A stretch of 64,000 nucleotides of DNA from Pseudomonadota bacterium (GTDB taxonomy: Bacteria; Myxococcota_A; UBA9160; JADFDR01). Made by a program: the position numbers and the translations under genes. This document shows positions 25,065-34,646 of this stretch, piece after piece (position 1 is the stretch's first letter; the number at the start of each line of letters is the position of its first letter). Where the stretch lies: positions 1-64,000 of the forward strand of contig PIVT01000013.1 of NCBI GenBank assembly GCA_003353845.1. The letters are read 5' to 3'. The notes under the pieces were generated by a model. That model searched no databases and was not told where the DNA came from. It saw only the letters and a program-made list of their open reading frames with translations.

Positions 25065-25370
25065 ATGACAACCATAATTTTGATCGCGGGCTTTGTCTTC
25101 TGGAGTTCAATTGCATTCTTCGGATGTCAAAAGTCTTTGAAAGAATCGAACTCACCCGTCAAGGGGCCTCTCACGGCGTTAAAGAAGTTACCTGGAGGTT
25201 TGCTCGGCCCGGTGGCCCTGGGTTATCTCCTCGGCCTGTATTTTGTGAATGCCCAGGTGGAGGCCATCAAGGCTCAATCTGGAGTGTTGGGCCCACATTT
25301 TTTCCTGGCGGTTCTCTGTGGAATTTTTGCCTCCATATGTTTGGCCGGGGTATTGGCAAAAGATGATTGA
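25065..25370 (+). CDS. Small hypothetical membrane protein
   Basis: I do not recognise the family. From ATG 25065 (GGGAGG upstream) the product has 101 residues, with about three hydrophobic helices at 3-19, 43-63 and 78-97. A polar loop SLKESNSPVKGP lies between the first two. The longer in-frame reading from 24921 has no ribosome site. It is divergent from the ERG2-like gene across about 205 bp and is followed after 47 nt by the methyltransferase gene, probably in one transcript. Confidence 0.6.
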   Translation: MTTIILIAGFVFWSSIAFFGCQKSLKESNSPVKGPLTALKKLPGGLLGPVALGYLLGLYFVNAQVEAIKAQSGVLGPHFFLAVLCGIFASICLAGVLAKDD

Positions 25371-25417
25371 AAGCAAAGGACGATTGAAAGTAAAATCGAA
25401 ATTGGACCAGGAAAATC

Positions 25418-26041
25418 ATGCCCTTTTATGAAGAAGTGGTGTTGCCTCGGATACTCAGCTTGACTTGTTCAGCCAAGCCTTTTGGCGAACTGAGGAAGAA
25501 GCTTATTCCTTTGGCTACAGGAAAGGTGTTGGAAGTGGGAATGGGAGCAGGCGCCAACCTGGCTTTCTACGATGCTGAAAAGGTCGATTTCGTATGGGAA
25601 TTGGAGCCCTCTGAAGGGATGAGGAAAGCGGCAAAGAAAAACATCGAGCAGTCACCCGTAGAAGTAAAGTGGTTGAATCTGCCTGGAGAAAAAATACCAC
25701 TGGAAGATTGCAGCGTAGACACCGTGGTACTCACCTACACTTTATGCAGTATTGAAGATTGGGGTCTGGCTCTAAAGCAGATGCATCGCGTTCTAAAACC
25801 TGAAGGAAAGCTATTGTTTTGCGAGCATGGGACGGCACCCGACTCCAATGTGCAGAAGTGGCAGAATCGCCTGACACCTGGCTGGAAGAAAATAATGGGA
25901 GGATGTCACTTGAATAGACCCATTCCCGCTGGCCTCGAAGAAGCGGGTTTCGTCATCGATAAGATCGAAAGCCTGTACATGGAAAAATTTCCACGCTTTG
26001 TCGGCTACACCTATTATGGACAGGCTTCAATCCAGCGATAG
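25418..26041 (+). CDS. Class I SAM-dependent methyltransferase, METTL7/UbiE-like
   Basis: A 207-residue methyltransferase. The SAM site is VLEVGMGAGANLAFY (about 38-52), the acidic residue after strand 2 is in WELEPSEGM, and strand 4 reads DTVVLTYTLCSIED. The C-terminal GCHLNRPIPAGLEEAGF resembles METTL7-type enzymes, which methylate small molecules. It is cytoplasmic, possibly membrane-associated. It follows the small membrane protein gene and faces the ERG2-like gene, so a lipid or sterol-like acceptor is a reasonable guess but is not shown. Its stop abuts the stop of the convergent molybdoenzyme gene. Confidence 0.8.
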   Translation: MPFYEEVVLPRILSLTCSAKPFGELRKKLIPLATGKVLEVGMGAGANLAFYDAEKVDFVWELEPSEGMRKAAKKNIEQSPVEVKWLNLPGEKIPLEDCSVDTVVLTYTLCSIEDWGLALKQMHRVLKPEGKLLFCEHGTAPDSNVQKWQNRLTPGWKKIMGGCHLNRPIPAGLEEAGFVIDKIESLYMEKFPRFVGYTYYGQASIQR

Positions 26042-28288
26042 CTATTCCGCTGATACCTCTACGGGAATTCCACAGAGGACGCTGGTCCCCGAGAGCTCGT
26101 CGATGAGAAGTTCGTCGGCCAGTAGATTGGTATTTACACCGGGCTGCAAGGCCGACGCCACCGAAAGCTTCGTCCCCTTTACACCGTGTCCATAACCATG
26201 TGGTAGAGAAACCACGCCGGGCATCATTTCATCGCTGACTTCCGCCTGTACTTGGAGTTCGCCCGTGCGCGAGCGAATGCATACGAGTCCACCCGATGCG
26301 GGCAAGCCCGCGCGCTCGGCGTCATGGGGATGAATCAAGAGCGTGCAGCGCGATTTGCCCTTGGCCAGTGGCTCAAGATTGTGTAGCCAGGAATTCATGT
26401 TCTGTAGTTGCCGGCGACCGACCAAGACCAGTCCCTTTTGCGACCCGAAGCGCTCACAGGCGGTCCGTAATCGAGGGACATCTTCGATGATAAGCGCTGG
26501 TGCGAGATTAATACGGCGATTGACCGTGCGTAAGAGTTCGGGAAGTCTCGGCTCCAGTGGACCAAGGTCTACGGCATGGGGCACTGCGGACAGCTTTTCC
26601 AGTGAGAGCCCTTCGGCGCTGTCGTCAAAGCCATCGCCGCCAGGTCCGGCACGCAACATCAAGTCGAGCAAGCGTTCGGGGCCTCGCTCATCGGAAAGCT
26701 TTTCGCGCGCTTGCTCTGGACTCACGTTTTCGCCAGCGGTATCGGGTTTCCCCAGGAAGGTGGCGAGCATGCCAGCCAACATCATGTCATCCAAGGTCTC
26801 CCAGGGAATTCCGTTCATGCGTGCCGCCACTTCGAGTAGCAATAGCCAATGATGTCGCGCTTCGGGATCGGGTTCGAAGACTTGGGGTGAGAAGCGCGCC
26901 ATGTTGCGTACTGACGTTGTAGAAAAGAGGAAGTCATAATTGCTGTGTTCGAGGTGCGTGGTGGTGGGAAGAATAATATCGGCGTAGCGCGTGGTCTCAT
27001 TCAGGTAGATATCGATGGACACCATGAAGTCGAGTTGCTCAAAGGCTTTCCCCAGGCGCGCGCCGTTGGGGGTGGAGAGGATCGGGTTGCCCGCCACCGT
27101 GATGAAGCCGCGAAGGCGATCCTCGCCAGCCGAATCAATCTCTTCAGCCATTACCGCTACGGGCATCTGCCCATCGATGACGGGTACCTCTCGCACGGCA
27201 GAGCGGTTCTCGCCGTAAACCATGTCCGGGTTGGGTTCAGCAACAGGCTCAGTCTGTCCTGTCGCTGCGCGGGGAAACATCAAGCCACCGGGGCGATCGA
27301 AATTTCCAGTCAAGATGTTCACTACGTCGACCAACCAACTCGTCAGGGTTCCGAATTCTTGGGTGCAGGTACCAAAACGCCCATAGAGCACGGAGCGTTC
27401 CGCTGCAGCAAACTCTCGCACCAAGTTGCGTATCGCCTCGGCCGAAATTCCTGTTGCCTGTGCTACCTGCTCGGGTGCAAAGGGTTGCGCCAATTCCTGT
27501 ACGGTTTCGATCCCGTCGACAAAGGTCTCAAGCCGGCCCGGTGCCACCAGCTTTTCTTCAAACAGTACATGCACAAAAGCAAAGAGCAGGAAGGCGTCGC
27601 TGCCTGGCTTGATGAAGAGATGCTCATCGGACACTGCGGCAGTCTCTGTGCGACGCGGATCAATGGTGATCAGCTTACCGCCCTTGTCGCGATGGGCCCG
27701 CAGTCGCGCCTTTGCATTGGGTGCCGAAAGTAAGCTGCCCTGTGAAACAAGTGGGTTGGCACCGAGTATGATCAAAAAATCAGTGCGATCGATATCGGGA
27801 ATGGGAAAGAGCCAGGGGTCACCGTAGAGTAAGCTGCAGCTCACATTCTTTGGGAACTGATCGACACTGCCTCCATTGAAGGCGCGATAGCTGCCCAAGG
27901 CTTGCATGAAAAAAGCCGTGTAGAGCATCGCTCCGAAATTGTGACCGGTGGGGTTGCCAATGTAACTGCCGACGGCGTTGGGTCCGTGGGCCTCACGGAT
28001 GTCTTTCAAACGTTTTCCGACCTCGTCCAGTGCCTCTTCCCAGGAGATCTCTTCGAAGCCATTTTCCGTGCGCCGCAGTGGATGCCGAATTCGGTCGGGA
28101 TCCTCGTAGACGGCTTTCATGGCTTGTGATTTGGGGCAGATATAGCCGCTGCTGCGCGGGTCCGCTTGATCCCCTCGAATCGTAAGTACCTTTTTGGAAC
28201 TGCGATCCACCTCAAGTTGTAGACCACAGCTGGCCTCACAAATGGGGCAAGAGCGATAAACTGTTTCGACGCTGCCGGTTTCAATCAT
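26042..28288 (-). CDS. Molybdopterin oxidoreductase, DMSO reductase superfamily (1)
   Basis: About 748 residues from the ATG at 28288, chosen because GAGGAA lies 6 nt upstream; an in-frame reading from 28336 is less likely. The 4Fe-4S motif is C-x2-C-x3-C (CPICEASC) with the fourth cysteine in YICPK. Molybdopterin domains follow, with DFLIILGANPLVSQGSL and ITIDPRRTETAAVSDEHLFI. The C-terminal domain has HNLEPLAKGKSRCTLLIHP and VSLPHGYGHG. There is no Tat signal, so it is cytoplasmic. At the spacing where NapA and formate dehydrogenase have the Mo-ligating Cys/Sec, this protein has valine. The substrate is unknown. It is co-directional with the related gene upstream, with a 13-nt gap. Confidence 0.85.
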   Translation of the reverse strand: MIETGSVETVYRSCPICEASCGLQLEVDRSSKKVLTIRGDQADPRSSGYICPKSQAMKAVYEDPDRIRHPLRRTENGFEEISWEEALDEVGKRLKDIREAHGPNAVGSYIGNPTGHNFGAMLYTAFFMQALGSYRAFNGGSVDQFPKNVSCSLLYGDPWLFPIPDIDRTDFLIILGANPLVSQGSLLSAPNAKARLRAHRDKGGKLITIDPRRTETAAVSDEHLFIKPGSDAFLLFAFVHVLFEEKLVAPGRLETFVDGIETVQELAQPFAPEQVAQATGISAEAIRNLVREFAAAERSVLYGRFGTCTQEFGTLTSWLVDVVNILTGNFDRPGGLMFPRAATGQTEPVAEPNPDMVYGENRSAVREVPVIDGQMPVAVMAEEIDSAGEDRLRGFITVAGNPILSTPNGARLGKAFEQLDFMVSIDIYLNETTRYADIILPTTTHLEHSNYDFLFSTTSVRNMARFSPQVFEPDPEARHHWLLLLEVAARMNGIPWETLDDMMLAGMLATFLGKPDTAGENVSPEQAREKLSDERGPERLLDLMLRAGPGGDGFDDSAEGLSLEKLSAVPHAVDLGPLEPRLPELLRTVNRRINLAPALIIEDVPRLRTACERFGSQKGLVLVGRRQLQNMNSWLHNLEPLAKGKSRCTLLIHPHDAERAGLPASGGLVCIRSRTGELQVQAEVSDEMMPGVVSLPHGYGHGVKGTKLSVASALQPGVNTNLLADELLIDELSGTSVLCGIPVEVSAE

Positions 28289-28301
28289 TGCTGTTCCTCG
28301 A

Positions 28302-30521
28302 TTAAGCTCGTGCGATTCCCGACCAACTCCCCGCATCCACAGGCCCTGAGGCGGGGGTTACTTCGACAAGGATTCCCGTTAACTGAACCATACCCGATAG
28401 CGCTTCGACGTGATCGGGTCCGTCGGCGGCCAGGAGATTCACGTTCACACCTCCAAGCTTGCTCGCGACGCTGAGTCCCGCAGCTTCTTGATGCCCCCAA
28501 CCGTGTGGCATGGCCACGGTGCCTCGCATGAGATCCGAGAGGTAGCGAACGGCAATGCGCACCGTCGCGACCTCCGATGTCACGTCGGCCAGTTCACCTT
28601 CGGCCAGTCCGACCGAAGCCGCGTCCTCGGGGTGCATGTAGAGGTGATTCGAACTGCCGTCGATACCTCCCGTCAACTCCACCGCGTTTTGGGTCCACGA
28701 GTTATTGCTCTTGTGTGAGCGCTTGGTAATCAATCGGAAACAATTCCCGCCGAGTTCTTGTTCGCGGGAAAAATCCGCCTCCAATTTATGGGTCGCTTGT
28801 ACGAATTTTTGCGGAGCGAGTTGAACGCGCCCATCCTCAGTTAACATGCGTACGCCCAAGAAATCTCCTGGCAGGGCGCCTTTACGTTCCTTGCCGTTGG
28901 GATAGGCCAGGAGCGCCTTGAAACTCCCGTTGCCCGTGATGCGCAATAATAGTGACAAGATCAACTCTTGCGGAATCAGTGAGCCTTCACTGGGGCGCAG
29001 CATCCCATTTAACTTCTGCAAGGCGCCCAACACCCATTGCGCAAATCTTGAGTCAAATAGATTCACGCCGCAGGCACGGGCGAGGTCAGCATAGATCGTC
29101 GCTTCGTCTCGCTGCTCAGCTTCGGGTGGAATGACACTTCGGGTAGCAGCGATGTAGGGGATCGACTGCATGCCCAGGAAGAGTGGAAAGATAAAGGGCA
29201 GGTCGGGCCGTTGTAGGGGCGAAGTGGCAGGCAGGGCATAATGTGCCAGGCTCGCCGTTTCATTGAGGTAGATATCCGTGACCACCAGTAGTTCGAGTTT
29301 GCTCAGGGCGTCGCGCAGCCGATGGCTATTGGCCATGGTGAGCAAAGGGTTCCCGCCCGTCACGAACATTCCTTTGATTTGATCTGTACCCTCAGTGAGG
29401 ATTTCGTCGGCCAGGATACCACCTGGAAAGCCATCGTTAACGGCCGGAAAATTGCCAATGCGCGATCGTTTCTCACTCACAAGCAATCCGTGCTTCACGC
29501 CAAAGGCCGCAAAGTCAAAGATGCCGCGTCCGACCAAGGTGCCACCCTTGCGATCTAAATTGCCAGAGACCGCGTTGATGACCTCTTGCAACCACACGGC
29601 CAAGGTCCCGTTGGTTCCCATGCCGATCCCTGTTCCACTCATGAGAGCAGCCCCATTAGCAGCCGCATAGACAGCCACCATCTTTCGCAGGGTGCTCGCT
29701 GGGATCTGCGTTACTTCTTCCGTTCGCTCAGGGGGCCAATTCGCCACCACTCCTGCAAGTTCCTCGAAGCCAGCCATGTGTTTCGCTACATGTTCCGCAT
29801 CGACCGCATCAATGGCCAAGAGTTCGTGCAAGAAGCTGAGGTAAAAGAACACATCGGTATTGGGTCGAATGAAAATGTGCTCACCAGCCGTCTTGGCAGA
29901 CTCCGTGCGCCTGGGGTCGACGAAGAAGATCTTTCCTCCACGGCGAGCAATGCCCTTCAATCGCTTTACGGGATTGGTGACCTGCAAAAAGGTCCACTTG
30001 GAAACGACCGGGTTCGTGCCCACGACGATCAAGCACTCGGTGTTGGCCAAATCTGGGAAAGGTTGCGTTAGGGGGAAGCCGTACACCTCCTTGGCCATGG
30101 CGAAGCGATGAGCACAATCCTGTGTCGCCGAAGAGAAAATGTTTTTCGAACCGATGCCCTGCATGAAACCCTGTGCAAAGATCGGGTGAAGGGTGCTGAA
30201 ACCGGCGGCCGTTCCCACGTACATCGCCAGGGAATCAGGTGATTCGCCGCGCAACTCTTGAACCTTCTCGCCGATCTCCTGCAATGCTTGCTCCCAAGGG
30301 ATGGCATGCCACTCGCGACCCACGCGCTTTAATGGATGTCGCAAACGATCGGGGGAGTCGTAAAGTTTGTGTTGATTCAAGCCTTTGATACAGGCGAATC
30401 CCTCAGTGCCGATGTGGGCGGGATTGGGTTTGATCTCAGTGATGACCCCGTCTTCGACAGTGGTGACCAAGCTGCAAGAGGCCTCGCAGATACGGCAAAA
30501 AGTGTGTCGGGTCTCGACCAA
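28302..30521 (-). CDS. Molybdopterin oxidoreductase, DMSO reductase superfamily (2)
   Basis: The 739-residue protein starts at TTG 30521 with GAGGAG 8 nt upstream. The N-terminus HTFCRICEASC gives C-x2-C-x3-C, with the fourth cysteine in GFACIKG. Further marks are ECLIVVGTNPVVSKWTFL, IFFVDPRRTESAKTAGEHIFI and MPHGWGHQEAAG. There is no export signal, so it is cytoplasmic. The position of the usual Mo-ligand cysteine appears to be alanine (DCAHRFA), as in arsenite oxidase. Its N-terminus closely resembles the third molybdoenzyme at 36043, so the two are probably paralogues. Reaction unknown. The electron partner is not encoded next to it. Confidence 0.85.
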   Translation of the reverse strand: MVETRHTFCRICEASCSLVTTVEDGVITEIKPNPAHIGTEGFACIKGLNQHKLYDSPDRLRHPLKRVGREWHAIPWEQALQEIGEKVQELRGESPDSLAMYVGTAAGFSTLHPIFAQGFMQGIGSKNIFSSATQDCAHRFAMAKEVYGFPLTQPFPDLANTECLIVVGTNPVVSKWTFLQVTNPVKRLKGIARRGGKIFFVDPRRTESAKTAGEHIFIRPNTDVFFYLSFLHELLAIDAVDAEHVAKHMAGFEELAGVVANWPPERTEEVTQIPASTLRKMVAVYAAANGAALMSGTGIGMGTNGTLAVWLQEVINAVSGNLDRKGGTLVGRGIFDFAAFGVKHGLLVSEKRSRIGNFPAVNDGFPGGILADEILTEGTDQIKGMFVTGGNPLLTMANSHRLRDALSKLELLVVTDIYLNETASLAHYALPATSPLQRPDLPFIFPLFLGMQSIPYIAATRSVIPPEAEQRDEATIYADLARACGVNLFDSRFAQWVLGALQKLNGMLRPSEGSLIPQELILSLLLRITGNGSFKALLAYPNGKERKGALPGDFLGVRMLTEDGRVQLAPQKFVQATHKLEADFSREQELGGNCFRLITKRSHKSNNSWTQNAVELTGGIDGSSNHLYMHPEDAASVGLAEGELADVTSEVATVRIAVRYLSDLMRGTVAMPHGWGHQEAAGLSVASKLGGVNVNLLAADGPDHVEALSGMVQLTGILVEVTPASGPVDAGSWSGIARA

Positions 30522-30626
30522 ATTTAAGCTCCTCGCTTATCAGCAGCCCGATGACAATGGGGCAGGCTCCTACCTGAAACGCGTTCTAGGGAGCAGACCA
30601 TAGCGCATATTCGAGCACCGGACCCC

Positions 30627-31874
30627 TTATTGAATCTCCTTGCGGACATCGAAATACTCCTGGTAAGGCCGAACACGCTCACGCTCTTCGCCCACATCGA
30701 GCCCGAAATCGCTGAACTTGTACTTATGGGCCCCGTGTTGCTCTGCCGTGTGTACGTTCAAGTATTCTTGCATACGCTTTCGTGTGCTGGCCGACAATTC
30801 CAATTCAAAGAAGTCGTAGATCGTTTGTACCTGTTCCAAGGGTGCGTCCATGAACTCATAGAAACTGATATCAATAATCTGCTGGCTAGCGATGAGCCCC
30901 TTTTGCCTGACGCGCACCGAGTCATTGAGAGCTGTTGCAATCCACCGCGTCCATTGCCTGCCAATGGCGACGGGATCAATGTCATTGCTCCCCATGGCCC
31001 TCAAGCTCGTGATCAGGCTTGATAGAGAGGCGGTGATCTTGAGCGGATCGCGGTGGGTTTGAATCAGGCGCGCGTCGGGATAGGCGGCCAGCATTGCCTC
31101 CAGGCTCCATAAATGTCCCGGTGACTTCAACACCCAGCGTTCGGCAGGGCATTTCCACTGCAGCAATTGCAAGAAGCGACGGTGGTAATCGTAGGAGGGC
31201 GCCATGTCCGCCTCTCCGAGTACCCAATTGGAATAGCTGGACACATTATAAGTGCATCCATTGATCAAAGTCGCAAATTCACCCGCTGTAATGCGTACGC
31301 ATTCTTGGGGCAGTGCTGCTCCCATGCGATGGATCTGTTTGAAATTGGGGATGATTTGGTCGGTGCGATCGAGTTGGCGCTGTATCGTGGCGATGCGCGG
31401 GTCGCTGTCGTAGCTGGCTTTCTCCGGAGCGGGAAAGGGATCTTCCACTTCCCATGTCATGGGTACGCGGTTATTGGGATCCAGCGCTAATAGTTCGTGA
31501 AGAATTGACGTACCGGATCGCCCCATGCCCATCATGATAATGGGACTGCGAATCGGCGCGGCACCGATTTCAGGGTGCTGCTGATGATGTGCCTCAAGCT
31601 GCAATCGGTGCTTCAAGGCATTGACGGTTTCTTGGCGTGCAATGAGCTTGCCCAGCGGTGTCAGCCTGGCTTCCTCGTTCAAGGACTCCAGCAGCCGATG
31701 GAATCCCTGTTTGTAAGAGGGACTGCCAAAGTCTGTGAGCCCCGTTTTCTTTGTCGCGAGCCGGTGAAGGTCCTCTGAGGACAAGGGCCTGCCAAGCGGT
31801 GTCAGTCTCCCCAATAGGTTCAAGCTCGCGTTGAGGGCTTTAATGCTCAGGGGAAGAACTGGTGGTGATGACAT
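30627..31874 (-). CDS. Sulfotransferase family protein (1)
   Basis: About 415 residues from ATG 31874 with GGGAG 6 nt upstream. It has the PAPS-binding signature of the bacterial Sulfotransfer_3 type: the 5'-phosphosulfate loop MGRSGTSILHELL, and the 3'-phosphate segment ending THRDPLKITAS. A final H-x2-H/KYKFSDFGLD segment is shared with the second sulfotransferase at 33348. It probably transfers sulfate to a hydroxylated small molecule, lipid or sterol; the acceptor is unknown. It is divergent from the DUF1214-like gene across a region with 11-bp spaced repeats. Confidence 0.83.
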   Translation of the reverse strand: MSSPPVLPLSIKALNASLNLLGRLTPLGRPLSSEDLHRLATKKTGLTDFGSPSYKQGFHRLLESLNEEARLTPLGKLIARQETVNALKHRLQLEAHHQQHPEIGAAPIRSPIIMMGMGRSGTSILHELLALDPNNRVPMTWEVEDPFPAPEKASYDSDPRIATIQRQLDRTDQIIPNFKQIHRMGAALPQECVRITAGEFATLINGCTYNVSSYSNWVLGEADMAPSYDYHRRFLQLLQWKCPAERWVLKSPGHLWSLEAMLAAYPDARLIQTHRDPLKITASLSSLITSLRAMGSNDIDPVAIGRQWTRWIATALNDSVRVRQKGLIASQQIIDISFYEFMDAPLEQVQTIYDFFELELSASTRKRMQEYLNVHTAEQHGAHKYKFSDFGLDVGEERERVRPYQEYFDVRKEIQ

Positions 31875-32039
31875 CCATGACTCCCGACGACTCTGGTTCA
31901 CAGCGCAAGAAAATCTCACGATAGCAAAGAATTATATTTCGAGTATAAATGCAAACCAGAGCTACGAGTGTGGAATGAGAAGATCAGCTGTCATAAGAGC
32001 CGGGTTCAAGGTAGCTTTGAGTTGATTTGGGGCGGGCAG

Positions 32040-32069
32040 TTTGAGAGTGGTTTGAGGGTAATTTGAGAG
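32040..32069 (+). promoter_or_regulatory. Three direct repeats with an 11-bp period
   Basis: TTTGAGAG (32040), TTTGAGGG (32051) and TTTGAGAG (32062) recur every 11 bp, one helical turn, with a fourth related TTTGAGTT at 32016. Direct repeats of this period are bound head-to-tail by OmpR/PhoB-type response regulators. They end about 35 bp before the DUF1214-like start and lie in the divergent region with the first sulfotransferase. Confidence 0.45.
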
Positions 32070-32103
32070 AGCCAAACAATAACCAAGGGTGGTGCTCACA
32101 CGA

Positions 32104-33351
32104 ATGACAAAAATAATGGCTGGTGTTGCCGTTCTGATTGCGGTGTTCATGGGTTTTGCCGCTGGCTGGTTCACAGCCAAGGGTCCCGCTGGTGTTGTCG
32201 AGTTGATGACAAAGGGCAGCGACCAGCAGGAGAAGTGGGAGCAACTGGATTCGGTCAAGAGTTTCGACCAACTCTACGCCAGCATTGGCACGATACGCCA
32301 CATGGTGGTGGCGGAGTCGCAGACCGAGCAGGAAGTCATCCAGGGCATGCGCTGGATTCTGCGCGATGTGGCCATGGTTTCCGAAATCGTCGCCGACAGT
32401 AATGTCACGCGCCCTCGATTCGTTCGCATGGATACCGACGATCGAAAAATCGCGGGCGACAACCCCAGTGGTGAATATGGCCTGGCCACTATCGACGGGC
32501 GCTACGATTACCGGATTACCGGAAACAAGGGCGACGTCACCTACTTCAGCCTCAACGTCAACGCCGGTAAGGGCATGAACGAGCGTCGCATGGCGGCCTT
32601 TCTAAACGACACCACCATCGAGTTTGATCCGGAAGGAAATTTTACCCTGTTACTCAGTAAAACTGAGCCCAGCGAGCCTGGTCAGTGGGTTCAGATCCCG
32701 GAAGACGCCACCAGTATCATGTTGCGCCAGTACATGCTCGATCGCGATCGCGAAGAATTGGCCCGTCTTGATATCGAAGTGCTGGGTGAAGACCCCGGTG
32801 TCAGTTTGCCGAGTGACAGTCAGATGGCCGAGCGTCTGGACGGCACGAATTACGCCTTTCTCTTCTTGGCGACACTGCACAAAATTGTGGTTCCACGCGC
32901 CATGGACCACCCGAACACCTTTGTTGAAACGGATTCCGACGAATTGGGCGGAAGCATTTCGGCTCCGGATAACCTTTATATGATTGGTCACTTCGTCATC
33001 GCAGACGACGAAGCCTTACTGATTGACATTACGCCCCCGGAGACCCGCTATTGGAATTTTGCCTTGGAAACCATCTGGCACGAAACGGTGGATTATCTGC
33101 ACCGCCCCGCCAGCCTCACCAAGGCAGACGTGACCTATCGGCCTGATGGACGTGTTCGCTTTGTGATCGCCAAGAGCGACCCCGGAGTCGATAACTGGTT
33201 GGACTCCATGGGCGTGAATCGCGGGTTCATGACCTTTCGTTGGTTGGATGCGCGCGACGAAGACATCCCAGATCCGCAGTTGAAGTTGGTGAAGCGAAGC
33301 GAACTCGAAAACTGGATGGCTAGAGATTCACTCAGTGAGGCGAGTCCGTGA
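32104..33351 (+). CDS. DUF1214-like membrane-anchored protein
   Basis: About 415 residues from ATG 32104; GTG 32089 is an alternative with poorer ribosome-site spacing. One N-terminal helix (about 4-25) serves as signal anchor, so the rest is periplasmic. The C-terminal part resembles DUF1214: YMIGHFVIADDEALLIDI, ETRYWNFALE, and DVTYRPDGRVRFVIAKSDPG followed by NWLD. A middle segment GDVTYFSLNVN and FLNDTTIEFDPEGNF is shared with the Tat-exported protein at 34636-35859, so the two are paralogues. Function unknown. Its stop overlaps the start of the second sulfotransferase gene by 4 nt, so the two are coupled. Confidence 0.72.
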   Translation: MTKIMAGVAVLIAVFMGFAAGWFTAKGPAGVVELMTKGSDQQEKWEQLDSVKSFDQLYASIGTIRHMVVAESQTEQEVIQGMRWILRDVAMVSEIVADSNVTRPRFVRMDTDDRKIAGDNPSGEYGLATIDGRYDYRITGNKGDVTYFSLNVNAGKGMNERRMAAFLNDTTIEFDPEGNFTLLLSKTEPSEPGQWVQIPEDATSIMLRQYMLDRDREELARLDIEVLGEDPGVSLPSDSQMAERLDGTNYAFLFLATLHKIVVPRAMDHPNTFVETDSDELGGSISAPDNLYMIGHFVIADDEALLIDITPPETRYWNFALETIWHETVDYLHRPASLTKADVTYRPDGRVRFVIAKSDPGVDNWLDSMGVNRGFMTFRWLDARDEDIPDPQLKLVKRSELENWMARDSLSEASP

Positions 33352-34646
33352 GTACGGCTGCCAAGGGACTTCCCCCCGCCAAGGCGTATCATCGAAGGCC
33401 CATGCGCGCATTAAATGCCGTGTTGCGCGCGTTAAACGGGCTAGGCCTCGCGCGGATCGCACTGGATGAAGACTCCTTGATTCGCAGTGCGCGAAAACAG
33501 ACGGGCCTCAACTCCTTTGGTGACGAAGCCTTCCTGGTGCCCATGCGCGTTTTGCTGAACTCACTGGAAGAAGAGGCTGACCTCAATCCGCTCGGGCGCT
33601 TTTTGACGGCTCAGTCCATTTTGCGAATTCTCAAGCACCGGCTTTTGTTAGAAGATCTCTTAAAGCGAAATCCCGAGATCCTCCAACGCGAAATCGCTCC
33701 CCCAGTGGTCATTGTGGGACTGGCTCGCTCGGGGACAACGCGTCTCCATCGTCTAATGGCCGCCGATGATGGATTCTTACATCTCAAGGCCTGGGAATCC
33801 GTCAACCCGGTACCCTATCCAGAGAGTTTTGAACGTGATGTGGATCCGCGCATGACGAACATCGAACAGGCCCTGAAAGCGGTGCTCTACATGAGTCCAC
33901 AAATTGCCGCCGTGCATCCCCTCGGTGCGCACGAGATCGAAGAAGAAGTCGGTTTGATCCAGCATGGATTTTCGAGTCAGGTCTTTGAAGTGTGCGGCAA
34001 GGTCCCTTCCTTTGCCGAATGGCTGATGACCCACGACCAGAATGCCGCCTACGAGCACATGGTGGTCTTGTTGAAAGTGATCTCCTGGTTTCGCAAGGAT
34101 CCAGAAAACCAGACCTGGATTCTAAAATCGCCGCAGCACATGCAGGATCTCGATTCCCTGATCAAGGTCTTCCCGGATGCAAAAATCATCTGTCCGCATC
34201 GTGACCCGGTAAAAGTCATGGGTTCCACCTGCTCCATGGCTTGGAATGCCATCGTGCGCGACACCGATTCCGTGACCGCCGAATGGATCGGCCAGGAGTG
34301 GATGGGCAAGACTGAGCGTATGTTGAAAAAGACCCTGGAGATTCGTGAACACCAGATGGCCAAAGAAAACCAACTCGACGTTCTTTATGCTGATATTGCT
34401 GCGGATTGGAAAAAATCCATACAGGGCATCTACGATTTTCTTGGAATGGAGCTTACGGATGAAGCGCTACTAGGGATGCAAGCCTGGTTGGATCGGAACA
34501 ATCAACACAAGCACGGGGTCCACAAGTACAGCCTGGCTGATTTTGGCTTGGATGAAGACCTCGTCGACCAGCGTTTGATGTTCTACCGCGAACGCTTCTC
34601 CATTCCCTACGAAAGATCCAACCCGCATTTAGCCGCTAGCTCTTGA
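33348..34646 (+). CDS. Sulfotransferase family protein (2)
   Basis: A 432-residue sulfotransferase related to the one at 30627: the PAPS 5'-loop GLARSGTTRLHRLM (about 122-135), CPHRDPVKVMGS for the 3'-phosphate, and the same C-terminal HGVHKYSLADFGLD block. The start is GTG in a GTGA overlap with the DUF1214-like gene, so the pair is translated together. Its last 11 bp overlap the end of the convergent Tat-exported DUF1214-like gene. Acceptor unknown. Confidence 0.85.
   Translation: MSTAAKGLPPAKAYHRRPMRALNAVLRALNGLGLARIALDEDSLIRSARKQTGLNSFGDEAFLVPMRVLLNSLEEEADLNPLGRFLTAQSILRILKHRLLLEDLLKRNPEILQREIAPPVVIVGLARSGTTRLHRLMAADDGFLHLKAWESVNPVPYPESFERDVDPRMTNIEQALKAVLYMSPQIAAVHPLGAHEIEEEVGLIQHGFSSQVFEVCGKVPSFAEWLMTHDQNAAYEHMVVLLKVISWFRKDPENQTWILKSPQHMQDLDSLIKVFPDAKIICPHRDPVKVMGSTCSMAWNAIVRDTDSVTAEWIGQEWMGKTERMLKKTLEIREHQMAKENQLDVLYADIAADWKKSIQGIYDFLGMELTDEALLGMQAWLDRNNQHKHGVHKYSLADFGLDEDLVDQRLMFYRERFSIPYERSNPHLAASS

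Noticed and set aside
32089-32103. GTG 32089 as the start of the DUF1214-like gene
   Set aside because: No usable ribosome site precedes it; ATG 32104 leads directly into the signal anchor.
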